NCBI GenBank assembly: GCA_964349835.1
Contig: CAYGID010000058.1
Span: forward strand, 1-14,588
Origin: JAQVSH01 sp964349835
Lineage (GTDB): Bacteria > Bacteroidota > Bacteroidia > Bacteroidales > UBA4181
Direction of reading: 5' to 3'
DNA length: 14,588 bases
Positions 1 through 7,292 of the stretch are shown piece after piece. Position numbers and translations under genes: made by a program. The notes beneath the pieces are model-generated. The model saw nothing but the letters and a program-made list of their open reading frames with translations. It ran no database searches and was not told where the DNA came from. Position 1 is the stretch's first letter; each line of letters begins with the position of its first letter.

Positions 1-1134
1 TCAAGACAGTCTGTTCTTGTAGTCTGCGTACCCAAAACTGCGGATTAGCCTAAACCCCTCCTCCCTACTCCACGTCCCAATAGAAGGGTGGTGTACCCCA
101 TTGAAGGTGGTGGTTTTCACCATGGTGTAGTGAATCATGTCTTCGAAGATGAGGCGCTGCCCTACCTCGAGGGGTTGCTCGAACGACCAATTTCCCATAA
201 AGTCGCCCGAAAGGCAGCTATTGCCGCCCAATCGGTAGGTGGGCTTACCCGGAACCTCGTCGGTAGCGCCAATTACACGAGGCTTGTAGGGCATTTCGAG
301 GCAGTCGGGCATGTGGGCAGTAAACGACACATTCAGCATGGCGGTGCGAATACCGCTGTTCTCCACAATATCCTCAACGGTCGAAACCAACACACCCGTC
401 TCCCAGGCAAAGGCCGACCCGGGCTCCAGAATCACGTGAACGCCATATTTCTGCTTGAAGGCCTTGATCAGGGCAATCAGATGAGCGGTGTCGTAATCCT
501 TGCGGGTCATCAGGTGGCCGCCCCCCATATTAACCCATTTTACCTGCCGCAGCAGATGCCCAAACTTCTCTTCGAAACGGGCCAAAGAACGCTCCAGCTC
601 GAACGAAGAGGATTCGCAATGCACATGAAAATGAAGCCCCTCAATCGCCTCAGGCAGCTTGTCGCCCAACAGATCGGCAGTAATACCCAGGCGCGAACCG
701 GGGGCACAAGGGTTGTAGAGCGCGGTGCCCACCTCCGAATACTCAGGGTTTACCCGCAGACCCAGCGAAACCTTTCGGTCGGAAGCTTTAACCTGCGGAA
801 GAAAACGGCTGTACTGCGCAAGCGAATTGAAAGAGATGTGGCTGCAGTTCCGAAGAATCGTATCGAAATCGTTGTCGGTATATACGGCGGCATAGGCGTG
901 GGCCTCACACTTCATCTCCTCACGAGCCAGCAGCGCTTCGCTGCCCGAACTGGCCGTGGCACCGGAGATATACTCTCGCACCACCGGAAAAACGCTCCAC
1001 ATAGCAAAGCCTTTAAAAGCCAGAATAATCTCGGCACCCGATTCGCGGCTCACCGATTGAATGAGCGCGAGGTTTTTGCGAAAAAGGTCCAAATCGAGAA
1101 CGTAGCAGGGAGAGGGAATTTGTGAATAGTCCAT
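1..1134 (-). CDS. nspC: Carboxynorspermidine/carboxyspermidine decarboxylase
   Basis: A PLP-dependent fold-III decarboxylase of the alanine racemase/ornithine decarboxylase superfamily. It removes CO2 from carboxy(nor)spermidine, the last step of the aspartate-semialdehyde-dependent polyamine route; in gut Bacteroidota the product is usually spermidine. The protein is 377 aa, normal for the family. Visible landmarks are the N-terminal IPSPCYVLD strand, the PLP lysine K41 in LAFKGFAMW, the HFHVHCES block, the VNMGGGH glycine segment that binds PLP phosphate, the LEPGSAFAW block, and GGNSCLSGDFMG with the cysteine expected from the partner subunit's active site. The stop codon is the first three bases of the window. 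The ATG is the last known triplet before a run of Ns, so its upstream region, and possibly a few extra N-terminal residues, are unseen. The usual partner, carboxyspermidine dehydrogenase (a saccharopine dehydrogenase relative), is not in the window. The family call is firm; the exact substrate (nor versus spermidine form) is inference. Confidence 0.93.
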   Translation of the reverse strand: MDYSQIPSPCYVLDLDLFRKNLALIQSVSRESGAEIILAFKGFAMWSVFPVVREYISGATASSGSEALLAREEMKCEAHAYAAVYTDNDFDTILRNCSHISFNSLAQYSRFLPQVKASDRKVSLGLRVNPEYSEVGTALYNPCAPGSRLGITADLLGDKLPEAIEGLHFHVHCESSSFELERSLARFEEKFGHLLRQVKWVNMGGGHLMTRKDYDTAHLIALIKAFKQKYGVHVILEPGSAFAWETGVLVSTVEDIVENSGIRTAMLNVSFTAHMPDCLEMPYKPRVIGATDEVPGKPTYRLGGNSCLSGDFMGNWSFEQPLEVGQRLIFEDMIHYTMVKTTTFNGVHHPSIGTWSREEGFRLIRSFGYADYKNRLS

Positions 1135-1234
1135 NNNNNNNNNNNNNNNNNNNNNNNNNNNNNNNNNNNNNNNNNNNNNNNNNNNNNNNNNNNNNNNNNN
1201 NNNNNNNNNNNNNNNNNNNNNNNNNNNNNNNNNN
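1135..1234. other. Assembly gap of 100 Ns
   Basis: Exactly 100 undetermined bases, the conventional placeholder for a scaffold gap of unknown length. It begins directly after the nspC ATG and ends three bases before the stop codon of the next minus-strand gene. The true distance, and anything between these two genes including the nspC promoter, cannot be read. No claim that they are neighbours or share an operon is safe. Confidence 0.97.
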
Positions 1235-1237
1235 GCA

Positions 1238-1762
1238 TCAAGCAAAAAGGGTAGCGGCCTCGGTGCGCAACATCTCAATGGCATGCCGGCCGGGAGTGGT
1301 TTCTACCTCCGAAAGGCTCTGCATCAACGCGGTAGAAAAGGCGATAGCAGGGGCATCACCGGGGATTTTCGATGCAGCCAGCTGGATGAGCCTTACGGTA
1401 TAGCTTTTGGCATTTTTTACGGCATCCCAGGCGTCGGCCGAGACGTAAATCTGCTGCGATACGTTGTGTTCAAACTCGGTGCGAAGTATGGTGAGGAGTG
1501 AGCCTTGCAATTCGGAAGCGGTCAAACCGCCGGCCTCTACCCGCAGCAAGAGCGCCTCGGGAGAGATGCGTTCCAAAAAGAGCACCAACCGCTCATAGGC
1601 CTGAAGGCGCAAAGGAAGCGTAATGCCCCTTTTATCCTGCCAAACAGCCAGCTTCCGCCCATTCTCCTGTTCGGTGATAAAAGCCCGCAACATGGTGTAC
1701 ACCGTAAACAAAACTACCACCGAAGGGAGCAGGATCTTTAGAATTTCGTACATCTCTTTCAT
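1238..1762 (-). CDS. Membrane-anchored protein of unknown function (174 aa)
   Basis: I do not recognise a function. The protein has one hydrophobic segment near the N-terminus (about residues 5-27, ILKILLPSVVVLFTVYTML), then a basic and acidic stretch and a mostly alpha-helical soluble domain of about 140 residues. This is the layout of a single-pass protein with its bulk on one side of the inner membrane. Conserved-looking pieces are LPLRLQAYERLVLFLERI (about 49-66), a TEFEHNVSQQIYVS block (about 95-108) and a helical C-terminus. It resembles a hypothetical family common in Bacteroidales, possibly the one catalogued as DUF7935, but that is memory and not a search. The first ATG, at 1762, has GAGAG four bases upstream; a second in-frame ATG lies three codons in. 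It diverges from the aminotransferase gene across an 80-bp region. Its downstream side is an assembly gap, so its relation to nspC is unknown. Confidence 0.75.
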   Translation of the reverse strand: MKEMYEILKILLPSVVVLFTVYTMLRAFITEQENGRKLAVWQDKRGITLPLRLQAYERLVLFLERISPEALLLRVEAGGLTASELQGSLLTILRTEFEHNVSQQIYVSADAWDAVKNAKSYTVRLIQLAASKIPGDAPAIAFSTALMQSLSEVETTPGRHAIEMLRTEAATLFA

Positions 1763-1796
1763 GCGGCTCTCATGTAATAAATTGCTGTTTTTTGCC

Positions 1797-1804
1797 TATT
1801 TTTG
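1797..1804 (+). promoter_or_regulatory. Bacteroidota -7 promoter element TATTTTTG for the aminotransferase
   Basis: TATTTTTG is an exact match to the Bacteroidota housekeeping -7 consensus TAnnTTTG. It lies 38 bases before the ATG at 1843, giving a predicted leader of roughly 30 nt. I do not see a convincing TTTG -33 element at the usual 19-21-base spacing. The element overlaps the upstream in-frame extension starting at 1792, which supports the later ATG. Confidence 0.5.
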
Positions 1805-1842
1805 GCACGAATTTATCATATAAACTTTACTCTGCACACATT

Positions 1843-3039
1843 ATGGAACAATTTCTGTCCTCGAGATTAAAAAATCTCTCTGAGTCCCAGACCATGGCAA
1901 TGACCCAGAAAGCAAGAGACCTGAAGGCGCAAGGCGTTGATGTAATCAGTCTTAGCGTAGGCGAGCCCGATTTTTTTACACCCGACCACGTGAAAGATGC
2001 TGCTAAGGAAGCTATTGATAAAAACTTCTCGTTTTACACTCCGGTAGAGGGCTATATGGATCTCCGCGAGGCCATTGCAAAGAAATTGAGAGAGGAAAAC
2101 CAACTCTCCTACACAGCACAGCAGATTATTGTTTCGAACGGCGCAAAACACTCCCTCTCTAACGCTTTCCTTGCCCTGATTGATCCGGGCGATGAGGTAA
2201 TCATTCCGGCTCCCTACTGGGTAAGCTATGCCGAGTTGGTTAAACTCTCCGAAGGTGTCAATGTAATTATCGACACCAACCTCGACACCAACTTCAAAAT
2301 TACCCCTCAGCAACTCGAGGCAGCCATCACCCCGAAGACCAAAGCACTGGTGCTCTGTTCGCCCTGCAACCCCACCGGCTCGGTCTACTCGGCCGAAGAG
2401 CTGAAGGGTCTGGCCGATGTGTTGGCAAAATACCCCCGCATCTTTGTAATTTCGGACGAAATCTACGAGTACATCAACTTCGTTGGCAAGCACGCCAGTA
2501 TCGCCGAAAATGCCAATATCTTTGACCGCTGCGTGATTATCAACGGCGTATCAAAGGCAGCTGCCATGACCGGTTGGCGAATCGGTTATATGGCCGCTCC
2601 GCTCTGGCTCACCAAGGCCTGTGCAAAACTGCAGGGCCAGCAGACCTCTAATGCCTCCAGCATTGCCCAAAGGGCATCGATGGTGGCACTCACGGGCAAC
2701 AACCCCTTTACCCAAGGGATGGTAGAGGCTTTCCGCCGCCGTCGCAACCTATTGGTGAAAGGGCTCTCGGAAATTCCCGGTATCAAGTGCAACCTTCCCG
2801 ATGGCGCCTTCTACGTATTTCCCGATGTAACCGCTTTTTATGGCAAAACCGACGGAGAATACACCATCAACGACGATATGGACATGGCGCTCTACCTTTT
2901 GGCAAAAGCCTATGTTGCATGCGTTCCAGGAGGCGCCTTTGGCGATCCTCGCTGCATCAGGTTGTCGTATGCCACCTCCGACGAGAATCTGGTAACGGCT
3001 ATCAACAACATCAAGAAGGCGCTTGCCGCCCTCCGATAA
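1843..3039 (+). CDS. aspC: Pyridoxal-phosphate aminotransferase, aspartate aminotransferase type
   Basis: A class I, fold-I aminotransferase of 398 aa that most likely interconverts aspartate and 2-oxoglutarate with oxaloacetate and glutamate in the cytosol. Landmarks are the SVGEPDF substrate-arm segment near the N-terminus, FYTPVEGYMDLREAIA, SNGAKHSL (phosphate-binding loop), IPAPYWVSY with the tyrosine that stacks near PLP, SPCNPTGSVYS (the NPTG signature), ISDEIYEYI with the PLP-N1 aspartate, and NGVSKAAAMTGWRIGY, in which K238 is the Schiff-base lysine. R373 in CIRLSYATS is the carboxylate-binding arginine. This pattern and length fit the 1-alpha (1b) aspartate aminotransferase group. 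Relatives can act on aromatic substrates or prephenate, so specificity is inferred. The chosen ATG gives the usual family start (MEQFLSSRLKNLSESQT); the longer in-frame extension from 1792 overlaps the promoter element. The gene is followed by an inverted-repeat spacer and not by an obvious U-tract terminator. Confidence 0.93.
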   Translation: MEQFLSSRLKNLSESQTMAMTQKARDLKAQGVDVISLSVGEPDFFTPDHVKDAAKEAIDKNFSFYTPVEGYMDLREAIAKKLREENQLSYTAQQIIVSNGAKHSLSNAFLALIDPGDEVIIPAPYWVSYAELVKLSEGVNVIIDTNLDTNFKITPQQLEAAITPKTKALVLCSPCNPTGSVYSAEELKGLADVLAKYPRIFVISDEIYEYINFVGKHASIAENANIFDRCVIINGVSKAAAMTGWRIGYMAAPLWLTKACAKLQGQQTSNASSIAQRASMVALTGNNPFTQGMVEAFRRRRNLLVKGLSEIPGIKCNLPDGAFYVFPDVTAFYGKTDGEYTINDDMDMALYLLAKAYVACVPGGAFGDPRCIRLSYATSDENLVTAINNIKKALAALR

Positions 3040-3047
3040 GCGCACCC

Positions 3048-3090
3048 CTGCCGGTTTCCGGAAAGAAGAGATTCTGCCCGGAACCGGCAG
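3048..3090. repeat. Long inverted repeat downstream of the aminotransferase gene
   Basis: The left arm CTGCCGGTTTCCGG (3048-3061) pairs with the right arm CCGGAACCGGCAG (3078-3090). The stem is 13 bp with one bulged T and the loop is 16 nt. It starts 8 bases after the stop codon and has no following U-tract, so it is not a classic intrinsic terminator. It could protect the 3' end of the aminotransferase mRNA, mark a processing site, or be a dispersed palindromic repeat. The pairing is directly visible; the role is inference. Confidence 0.6.
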
Positions 3091-3098
3091 CCCGCCGG

Positions 3099-3117
3099 GT
3101 CGGCACCGAAAGCCGAC
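3099..3117. repeat. Second small hairpin in the same spacer
   Basis: GTCGGC (3099-3104) and GCCGAC (3112-3117) form a perfect 6-bp stem around a 7-nt loop. It lies 30 bases before the ATG of the metalloprotease gene. CCCGG at 3077-3081 could instead pair with CCGGG at 3095-3099, which would compete with both hairpins of the spacer. No U-tract follows. Confidence 0.4.
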
Positions 3118-3146
3118 ACAAAATGAAACACAAATAAAGTGTTGAA

Positions 3147-3968
3147 ATGAAAACGATTTATCTGTCTCTCCTTTTCACCTCCGTAACCCTTCTCTCGGGC
3201 TGCGGGGTATTTTCGAACATGGGTTCGGTAAACCTGTTTACCATCGAAGACGATAAACAGTTCGGCATTACAACCGCCAAACAGATTGCAAACACCAAAG
3301 AGGAGTATCCCCTTCTCGACCGTGCAAGGTACGCCCAAGCCTACTCGCGGGTAGAAGCCATCATGAAATCTATTGCCCAGTCGGGCGAAATTCCCAATGC
3401 CGATCAGTTTGATTGGGAGTTAAACCTGATTAACAAACCGGTATTAAACGCATTTGCCGTTCCGGGTGGCCACCTCTACTTTTACACCGGACTGATAAAA
3501 TATCTCGACGATGAGTCGCAGCTGGCCGGTGTAATTGCACACGAAATGGCCCACGTAGGGCTTCGACACTCCACGGCGCAGATGACAAAACAGTACGGAG
3601 TAAGTGCTCTCCTGAGCTGGGTCATGGGATACAATCCGTCGCAGACAGCTCAGATGGCCGGGCAGGTTTTGGGGGCACTAACCTCCACCGCTTTCAGCCG
3701 GAACGATGAGTACCAGGCCGATGCCTATGCTGTACGGAGCCTTTCGGCCACCTCCTACGACCCGAGGGGTGTTGCCGGATTCTTTATTAAACTGGAGGCC
3801 GAGGGAGCCACAAGCGCAGGCGTTCCCACCTTTCTGAGCACCCACCCCTCTCCTGCCAACCGTGTAGAGAAGATCTACGAAACATGGGAGGCAGCCGGCA
3901 GCAAAAACAGCAGCGGCGACGCAAAATTCGTTTCGCGTTACCAGGAGCTGAAAAAGATGTTGCCCTAA
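3147..3968 (+). CDS. M48-family zinc metalloprotease lipoprotein (LoiP/BepA-like)
   Basis: A 273-aa secreted peptidase of the M48 (Ste24/HtpX-related) family. The N-terminus is a lipoprotein signal ending in the lipobox LLSGC, so C19 would be lipidated after signal peptidase II cleavage and the enzyme would be anchored in the periplasm. The zinc site is H132-E-M-A-H136 (HExxH), with E188 in the NDEYQAD motif as the third ligand. NAFAVPGGHLYFYTGLI before the HExxH helix and STHPSPANRVEKI near the C-terminus are typical of the family. Relatives such as E. coli LoiP, YcaL and BepA degrade or help assemble outer-membrane proteins; a similar quality-control role here is inference. The gene is preceded by a 107-bp spacer with inverted repeats and followed after only 17 bases by the ABC-F gene, so the two are probably co-transcribed. 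No catalytic residue is missing. Confidence 0.92.
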   Translation: MKTIYLSLLFTSVTLLSGCGVFSNMGSVNLFTIEDDKQFGITTAKQIANTKEEYPLLDRARYAQAYSRVEAIMKSIAQSGEIPNADQFDWELNLINKPVLNAFAVPGGHLYFYTGLIKYLDDESQLAGVIAHEMAHVGLRHSTAQMTKQYGVSALLSWVMGYNPSQTAQMAGQVLGALTSTAFSRNDEYQADAYAVRSLSATSYDPRGVAGFFIKLEAEGATSAGVPTFLSTHPSPANRVEKIYETWEAAGSKNSSGDAKFVSRYQELKKMLP

Positions 3969-3985
3969 CGCTGTAATCCCAATTC

Positions 3986-5872
3986 ATGCCCACACTTCTT
4001 CAAGCCGAAAACCTATCGAAAGCTTACGGCGACCTTCTTCTCTTTTCGAATCTCTCCTTTACCATCAATGAGGGGCGGAAAATTGCCCTGATAGCCCGCA
4101 ACGGCGCAGGGAAGTCGTCGCTACTGCAGATTCTGGCCAACTTCGATTCTCCCGACAGCGGTAGCGTAGAACGGTTAAAGGATGTTTCTATAGGATATCT
4201 TACGCAAGACCCCGTTTTTGTGGAAGAGCGCACTATTTTCGAAGAGGTGTTTGCCTCAGCAGGAGGCTCTATCGAAGTGGTGCGCAACTACGAGGCGGCT
4301 CTGCTGCATCCCGCAAAAGAGGGGCTCGAGGAAGCGATGGCGGCCATGGAGCTACACAGAGCCTGGGATTATGAAACCCAAATCAAGCAGATTCTTTCGG
4401 CACTCAAAATCACCCGGCTTAACCAGGTGGTTTCCACTCTCTCGGGCGGTCAGAAGAAGCGGCTGGCGTTGGCCATCACACTGATTCACAACCCCGATCT
4501 GCTAATTCTGGACGAACCCACCAACCACCTCGACCTGAGTATGATTGAGTGGCTCGAGGGGTATCTGCTCCGCAGCCGCTGCACCCTTTTTATGGTTACC
4601 CACGACAGGTACTTTCTCGACAGGGTCTGTAACGAGATTCTGGAGCTCGACGGACAAGAACTCTACCTCTACAAGGGCAACTACTCCTTCTTTCTCGAAA
4701 AGCGCGAAGAACGACTTAGCCGCATGGAGGCCGAGTCCGACAGAGCAAGAAACCTGCTGCGCACCGAAGCCGAATGGATGCGGCGCATGCCGCAGGCAAG
4801 GGTCACAAAGGCCAAGGCCCGAATAGATGCCTTTTACGATCTGAAAGAACGTGCAGCCCGACGACCCACCGACAAGCAGGTAGATTTCAACGTAAAAAGC
4901 TCTCGGCTGGGCACCAAAATTTTGGAATGCAAAGGGCTATCTAAGCGATATGGCGAAACTGTGTTACTCAACGATTTCTCGTACACCTTTTCTCGGTTCG
5001 AAAAAGTGGGTATCATCGGTGAGAATGGCAGCGGAAAAACCACCCTCCTCAACCTGCTCACCGGCAACCTGAAACCCGATTCGGGGCATACCGATACCGG
5101 CGAAACGGTGGTGATGGGGTACTATACGCAGGAGGGAATATCGTTCGATCCGCAACAGCGGGTTATTGATGCGGTGCGCGAAATTGCCGAGGTGGTGACC
5201 CTGAGCGACGGGAAGTGCCTGACGGTTTCTCAGTATCTCAATTTCTTTCTCTTTCCGCCCGAGATGCAATACACCTACATTGGGAAACTGAGCGGCGGCG
5301 AGCGCCGACGACTCTACCTGATGACAGTGATGATGAAAAACCCCAATTTTCTGATTCTCGACGAACCCACCAACGACCTCGATATTGCCACCCTCCAGAT
5401 TCTGGAGCAGTATCTGCAAACCTTCGAGGGTTGCCTGGTGATTGTTTCGCACGACCGCTTTTTTATGGATCACCTGGTCGACCACCTCTTTGTGTTCGAA
5501 GGCAACGGGGTAATCAAAGACTTCACAGGCAACTACTCCGAATATCGCGATGCCCGCGATGCCATGGAAGCGTTGGAAGCCCAAAGCAGCCGGCGCGAAA
5601 AGGAGCGTTCCGAAAGCACCTCCGGAAACCGCCCGCAAGAAGACCCGGCACAACCGGTACGCAAGAAAAGAAGTTGGAAAGAGGCACGCGAGCTCGAAAA
5701 ACTGGAGCAGGATCTTGCACAGCTCGAAGGCGAAAAGGAGTACATCGAGGCGCAACTCAGTTCGGGAACCCTTTCGGAAGCCCGCCTTATGGAGCTCACA
5801 AGCCGAATGGGTCCCCTCTTAGTCGAACTCGACAGCCTTACCGACCGATGGCTGGTCTTGAGTGAGTCGTAA
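3986..5872 (+). CDS. uup: ABC-F family ATPase, Uup-like
   Basis: A soluble 628-aa protein with two ATP-binding cassettes and no membrane segments, as in ABC-F ribosome-associated ATPases. Domain 1 has the Walker A loop IARNGAGKSS (K43; the usual first glycine is Ala37), the signature LSGGQ at 152-156, Walker B LLILDEPTNHLD with D176-E177, and the switch histidine H206. A charged helical linker (about 225-310) contains EAEWMRRMPQARVTKAKARI, the form seen in the Uup branch. Domain 2 has GENGSGKTT (K351), LSGGE at 435-439, and LILDEPTNDLD with D459-E460. The last 60-70 residues (KKRSWKEARELEKLEQDL onward) form a predicted coiled coil, matching the C-terminal nucleic-acid-binding domain of Uup; this and the linker argue against EttA. 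ABC-F proteins act on the ribosome; E. coli Uup is also linked to precise excision of transposons. The spacing suggests one transcript with the upstream metalloprotease, which looks incidental. Antibiotic-resistance ABC-F proteins are an alternative, but the architecture looks like housekeeping. Confidence 0.9.
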   Translation: MPTLLQAENLSKAYGDLLLFSNLSFTINEGRKIALIARNGAGKSSLLQILANFDSPDSGSVERLKDVSIGYLTQDPVFVEERTIFEEVFASAGGSIEVVRNYEAALLHPAKEGLEEAMAAMELHRAWDYETQIKQILSALKITRLNQVVSTLSGGQKKRLALAITLIHNPDLLILDEPTNHLDLSMIEWLEGYLLRSRCTLFMVTHDRYFLDRVCNEILELDGQELYLYKGNYSFFLEKREERLSRMEAESDRARNLLRTEAEWMRRMPQARVTKAKARIDAFYDLKERAARRPTDKQVDFNVKSSRLGTKILECKGLSKRYGETVLLNDFSYTFSRFEKVGIIGENGSGKTTLLNLLTGNLKPDSGHTDTGETVVMGYYTQEGISFDPQQRVIDAVREIAEVVTLSDGKCLTVSQYLNFFLFPPEMQYTYIGKLSGGERRRLYLMTVMMKNPNFLILDEPTNDLDIATLQILEQYLQTFEGCLVIVSHDRFFMDHLVDHLFVFEGNGVIKDFTGNYSEYRDARDAMEALEAQSSRREKERSESTSGNRPQEDPAQPVRKKRSWKEARELEKLEQDLAQLEGEKEYIEAQLSSGTLSEARLMELTSRMGPLLVELDSLTDRWLVLSES

Positions 5873-5888
5873 CCTTCGATTTATTTTG

Positions 5889-5896
5889 TACATTTG
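5889..5896 (+). promoter_or_regulatory. Bacteroidota -7 promoter element TACATTTG for the SPFH gene
   Basis: TACATTTG is an exact match to TAnnTTTG in the 64-bp space after the ABC-F stop codon. It lies 41 bases before the ATG at 5937, giving a predicted leader of roughly 30-35 nt. No clear TTTG -33 box is present at the standard spacing. It implies that the SPFH gene starts its own transcription unit. Confidence 0.55.
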
Positions 5897-5936
5897 TGGT
5901 TAAGAAACTTTCCATTGCCCCTTCAAACTGCCTTGT

Positions 5937-6773
5937 ATGAAAACCCCATTAAACGATTTTTCCTCACTGATTCCCCGATGGCTCTATCTGTCAGGGGCTC
6001 TCATTGTGCTTCTGCTCCTGGGTCAGGCTTGCTTTTACATTCTGGAGCCGGGCGAAAGAGGAATTGTATTCCGAAAATTTACCTCAGGGCTCGATAAAGA
6101 GCGCATCTTTATGCCCGGTTTTCACGTTATAGCCCCCTGGAACGACTTTATCCGCTACAATGTGCGTGAACAGTCTACCGAAGAGACTATGGATGTGCTC
6201 GACAAAAACGGCCTCTCTATTACAGTAGATATCTCGTTGCGTTTTAATCCGGTATTCAACAAGGTGGCCAACCTGCACGAGAGCTTCGGCCAGGATTATG
6301 TTTCCGTACTGATAACCCCCGAAATGCGGTCGTGTGCCCGGAAGGTGATGGGGCGATTCACGGCCGAGGAGATCTACTCCACACGACGTCAGGAGGTAGA
6401 GGAGTCTATCACCCTGGAAACCGAGAGAATCCTGAGTAACAACTACGTGGAGATGAAAGCGCTCTTGATTCGTTCCATTAATCTGCCCGCGCAAATCAAG
6501 GAAGCCATCGAAAATAAACTTAAACAGGAGCAGGAGGCGCTCGCTTATGAGTTTCTGCTGGCTCGCGCCGAGAGCGAAGCCGAAAGGCTCCGCATCGAAG
6601 CCGAAGGAGCGGCTAAAGCCAACCTCATTGTTACCTCCAGCCTCACCCCTGCCCTGCTGAAAATGAAGGGAATAGAGGCCACAACCACCATTGCGCAGTC
6701 GGCCAACACCAAAGTGGTCATTGTGGGAAGCGGTGGCGACGGACTGCCCATCATTCTGGGCAGCGATAAATAA
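5937..6773 (+). CDS. SPFH/prohibitin-family membrane protein
   Basis: A 278-aa protein with one N-terminal transmembrane segment (about residues 15-36) followed by a band-7/SPFH domain beginning EPGERGIVFRKFTSGL. Prohibitin-like landmarks are MPGFHVIAPWND, the DKNGLSITVDISLRFNP strand pair, RSCARKVMGRFTAEEIYSTRR and LLIRSINLPAQIKEAIENKLKQEQEALAYE. These run into an Ala/Glu-rich coiled coil (about 185-230) and a C-terminal VVIVGSGGDGLPIILGS tail that is common in bacterial prohibitin-family proteins. Such proteins assemble into large oligomeric rings or cages on the membrane, and relatives (HflK/HflC, prohibitin) restrain AAA proteases such as FtsH. A role in this organism is inferred from the family only. 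It has its own promoter box and is followed after 29 bases by a DUF4293 membrane protein, so the pair may be one unit. All features look intact. Confidence 0.9.
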   Translation: MKTPLNDFSSLIPRWLYLSGALIVLLLLGQACFYILEPGERGIVFRKFTSGLDKERIFMPGFHVIAPWNDFIRYNVREQSTEETMDVLDKNGLSITVDISLRFNPVFNKVANLHESFGQDYVSVLITPEMRSCARKVMGRFTAEEIYSTRRQEVEESITLETERILSNNYVEMKALLIRSINLPAQIKEAIENKLKQEQEALAYEFLLARAESEAERLRIEAEGAAKANLIVTSSLTPALLKMKGIEATTTIAQSANTKVVIVGSGGDGLPIILGSDK

Positions 6774-6802
6774 TTTCATGGTTAAATGCACACCCTTACA
6801 GT

Positions 6803-7288
6803 ATGATTCAACGAATTCAGACCCTCTATCTCTTGATTGCCCTCTTCCTGATGGTATCAATGTTTTTCTTCGATTCGGTACAGCTGCTCACCCCTGAGGG
6901 CGACCAGTTCATGTTATCGCTTACGGGATATTTCACTCTGCTCGATGGCGAAAGGGTGATGGAGCACCGCCAGCACGGACTATCTTTTATGGGAGCGGTT
7001 ACAACGCTATTAACCCTGGCAACCCTTCTCTTATACAAGAAACGGGTAATCCAGATGCGTTTCTGCCTTTATAACATTGTGATGGGAAGTGGCCTTTTTC
7101 TCATTATGCTGCTCCAGATTTTTCCGGCTAAAAATGCCATGCAAGCCGAACTGTTTCTCAAACTCCCCTTTGTATTTCCGCCCATCTTTGCCATTTTGTC
7201 GTGGCTTGCCTTCCGGGGTGTGCGAAACGACCATCTGCTCATCACTTCGGTCGACAGATTGCGTTCGTACAAAAGACGGAAACCATAA
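6803..7288 (+). CDS. DUF4293 family four-helix membrane protein
   Basis: A 161-aa integral membrane protein of unknown function that opens with MIQRIQTLYLL, the characteristic start of the Bacteroidota family DUF4293. Four hydrophobic helices are visible at about residues 7-23, 59-78, 87-107 and 121-137. A short polar loop follows helix 1 (LLTPEGDQF), and the cytoplasmic tail is strongly basic (DRLRSYKRRKP), which by the positive-inside rule puts the C-terminus in the cytoplasm. The first loop, carrying strand-like sequence FMLSLTGYFTLLDGE, probably faces the periplasm. It lies 29 bases after the SPFH gene and only four bases from the stop codon of the convergent AddA-like gene, so its transcript must run into that gene; a strong hairpin with a U-tract lies 104 bases further on. 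No biochemical role is known to me. Confidence 0.88.
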   Translation: MIQRIQTLYLLIALFLMVSMFFFDSVQLLTPEGDQFMLSLTGYFTLLDGERVMEHRQHGLSFMGAVTTLLTLATLLLYKKRVIQMRFCLYNIVMGSGLFLIMLLQIFPAKNAMQAELFLKLPFVFPPIFAILSWLAFRGVRNDHLLITSVDRLRSYKRRKP

Positions 7289-7292
7289 AGGG

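Noticed and set aside
88..1125. A 345-codon plus-strand open frame opposite nspC
   Set aside because: It mirrors a gene with full family motifs on the other strand. Its translation shows no domain, signal or recognisable motif, and it is a codon-bias shadow.
1792..1842. A 17-codon upstream extension of the aminotransferase gene
   Set aside because: It contains the TATTTTTG promoter element and adds residues not seen in the family; the ATG at 1843 is the natural start.
4094..4120. An altered Walker A (Ala instead of the first Gly) in the first ABC-F cassette
   Set aside because: The lysine and the last two glycines are intact, and IA(K/R)NGxGKS variants are, to my knowledge, common in Bacteroidota ABC-F proteins, so it is not a sign of inactivity.
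4964..5755. A 263-codon minus-strand open frame opposite the ABC-F gene
   Set aside because: It overlaps the second ATP-binding cassette and its motifs; the translation has no recognisable feature and there is no promoter or start context.
3986..5872. An antibiotic-resistance role for the ABC-F protein
   Set aside because: The linker and the C-terminal coiled coil match the housekeeping Uup branch, and no resistance or mobile context is present.
6084..6860. A 258-codon minus-strand open frame opposite the SPFH gene
   Set aside because: It lies across two well-supported plus-strand genes and has no family features.
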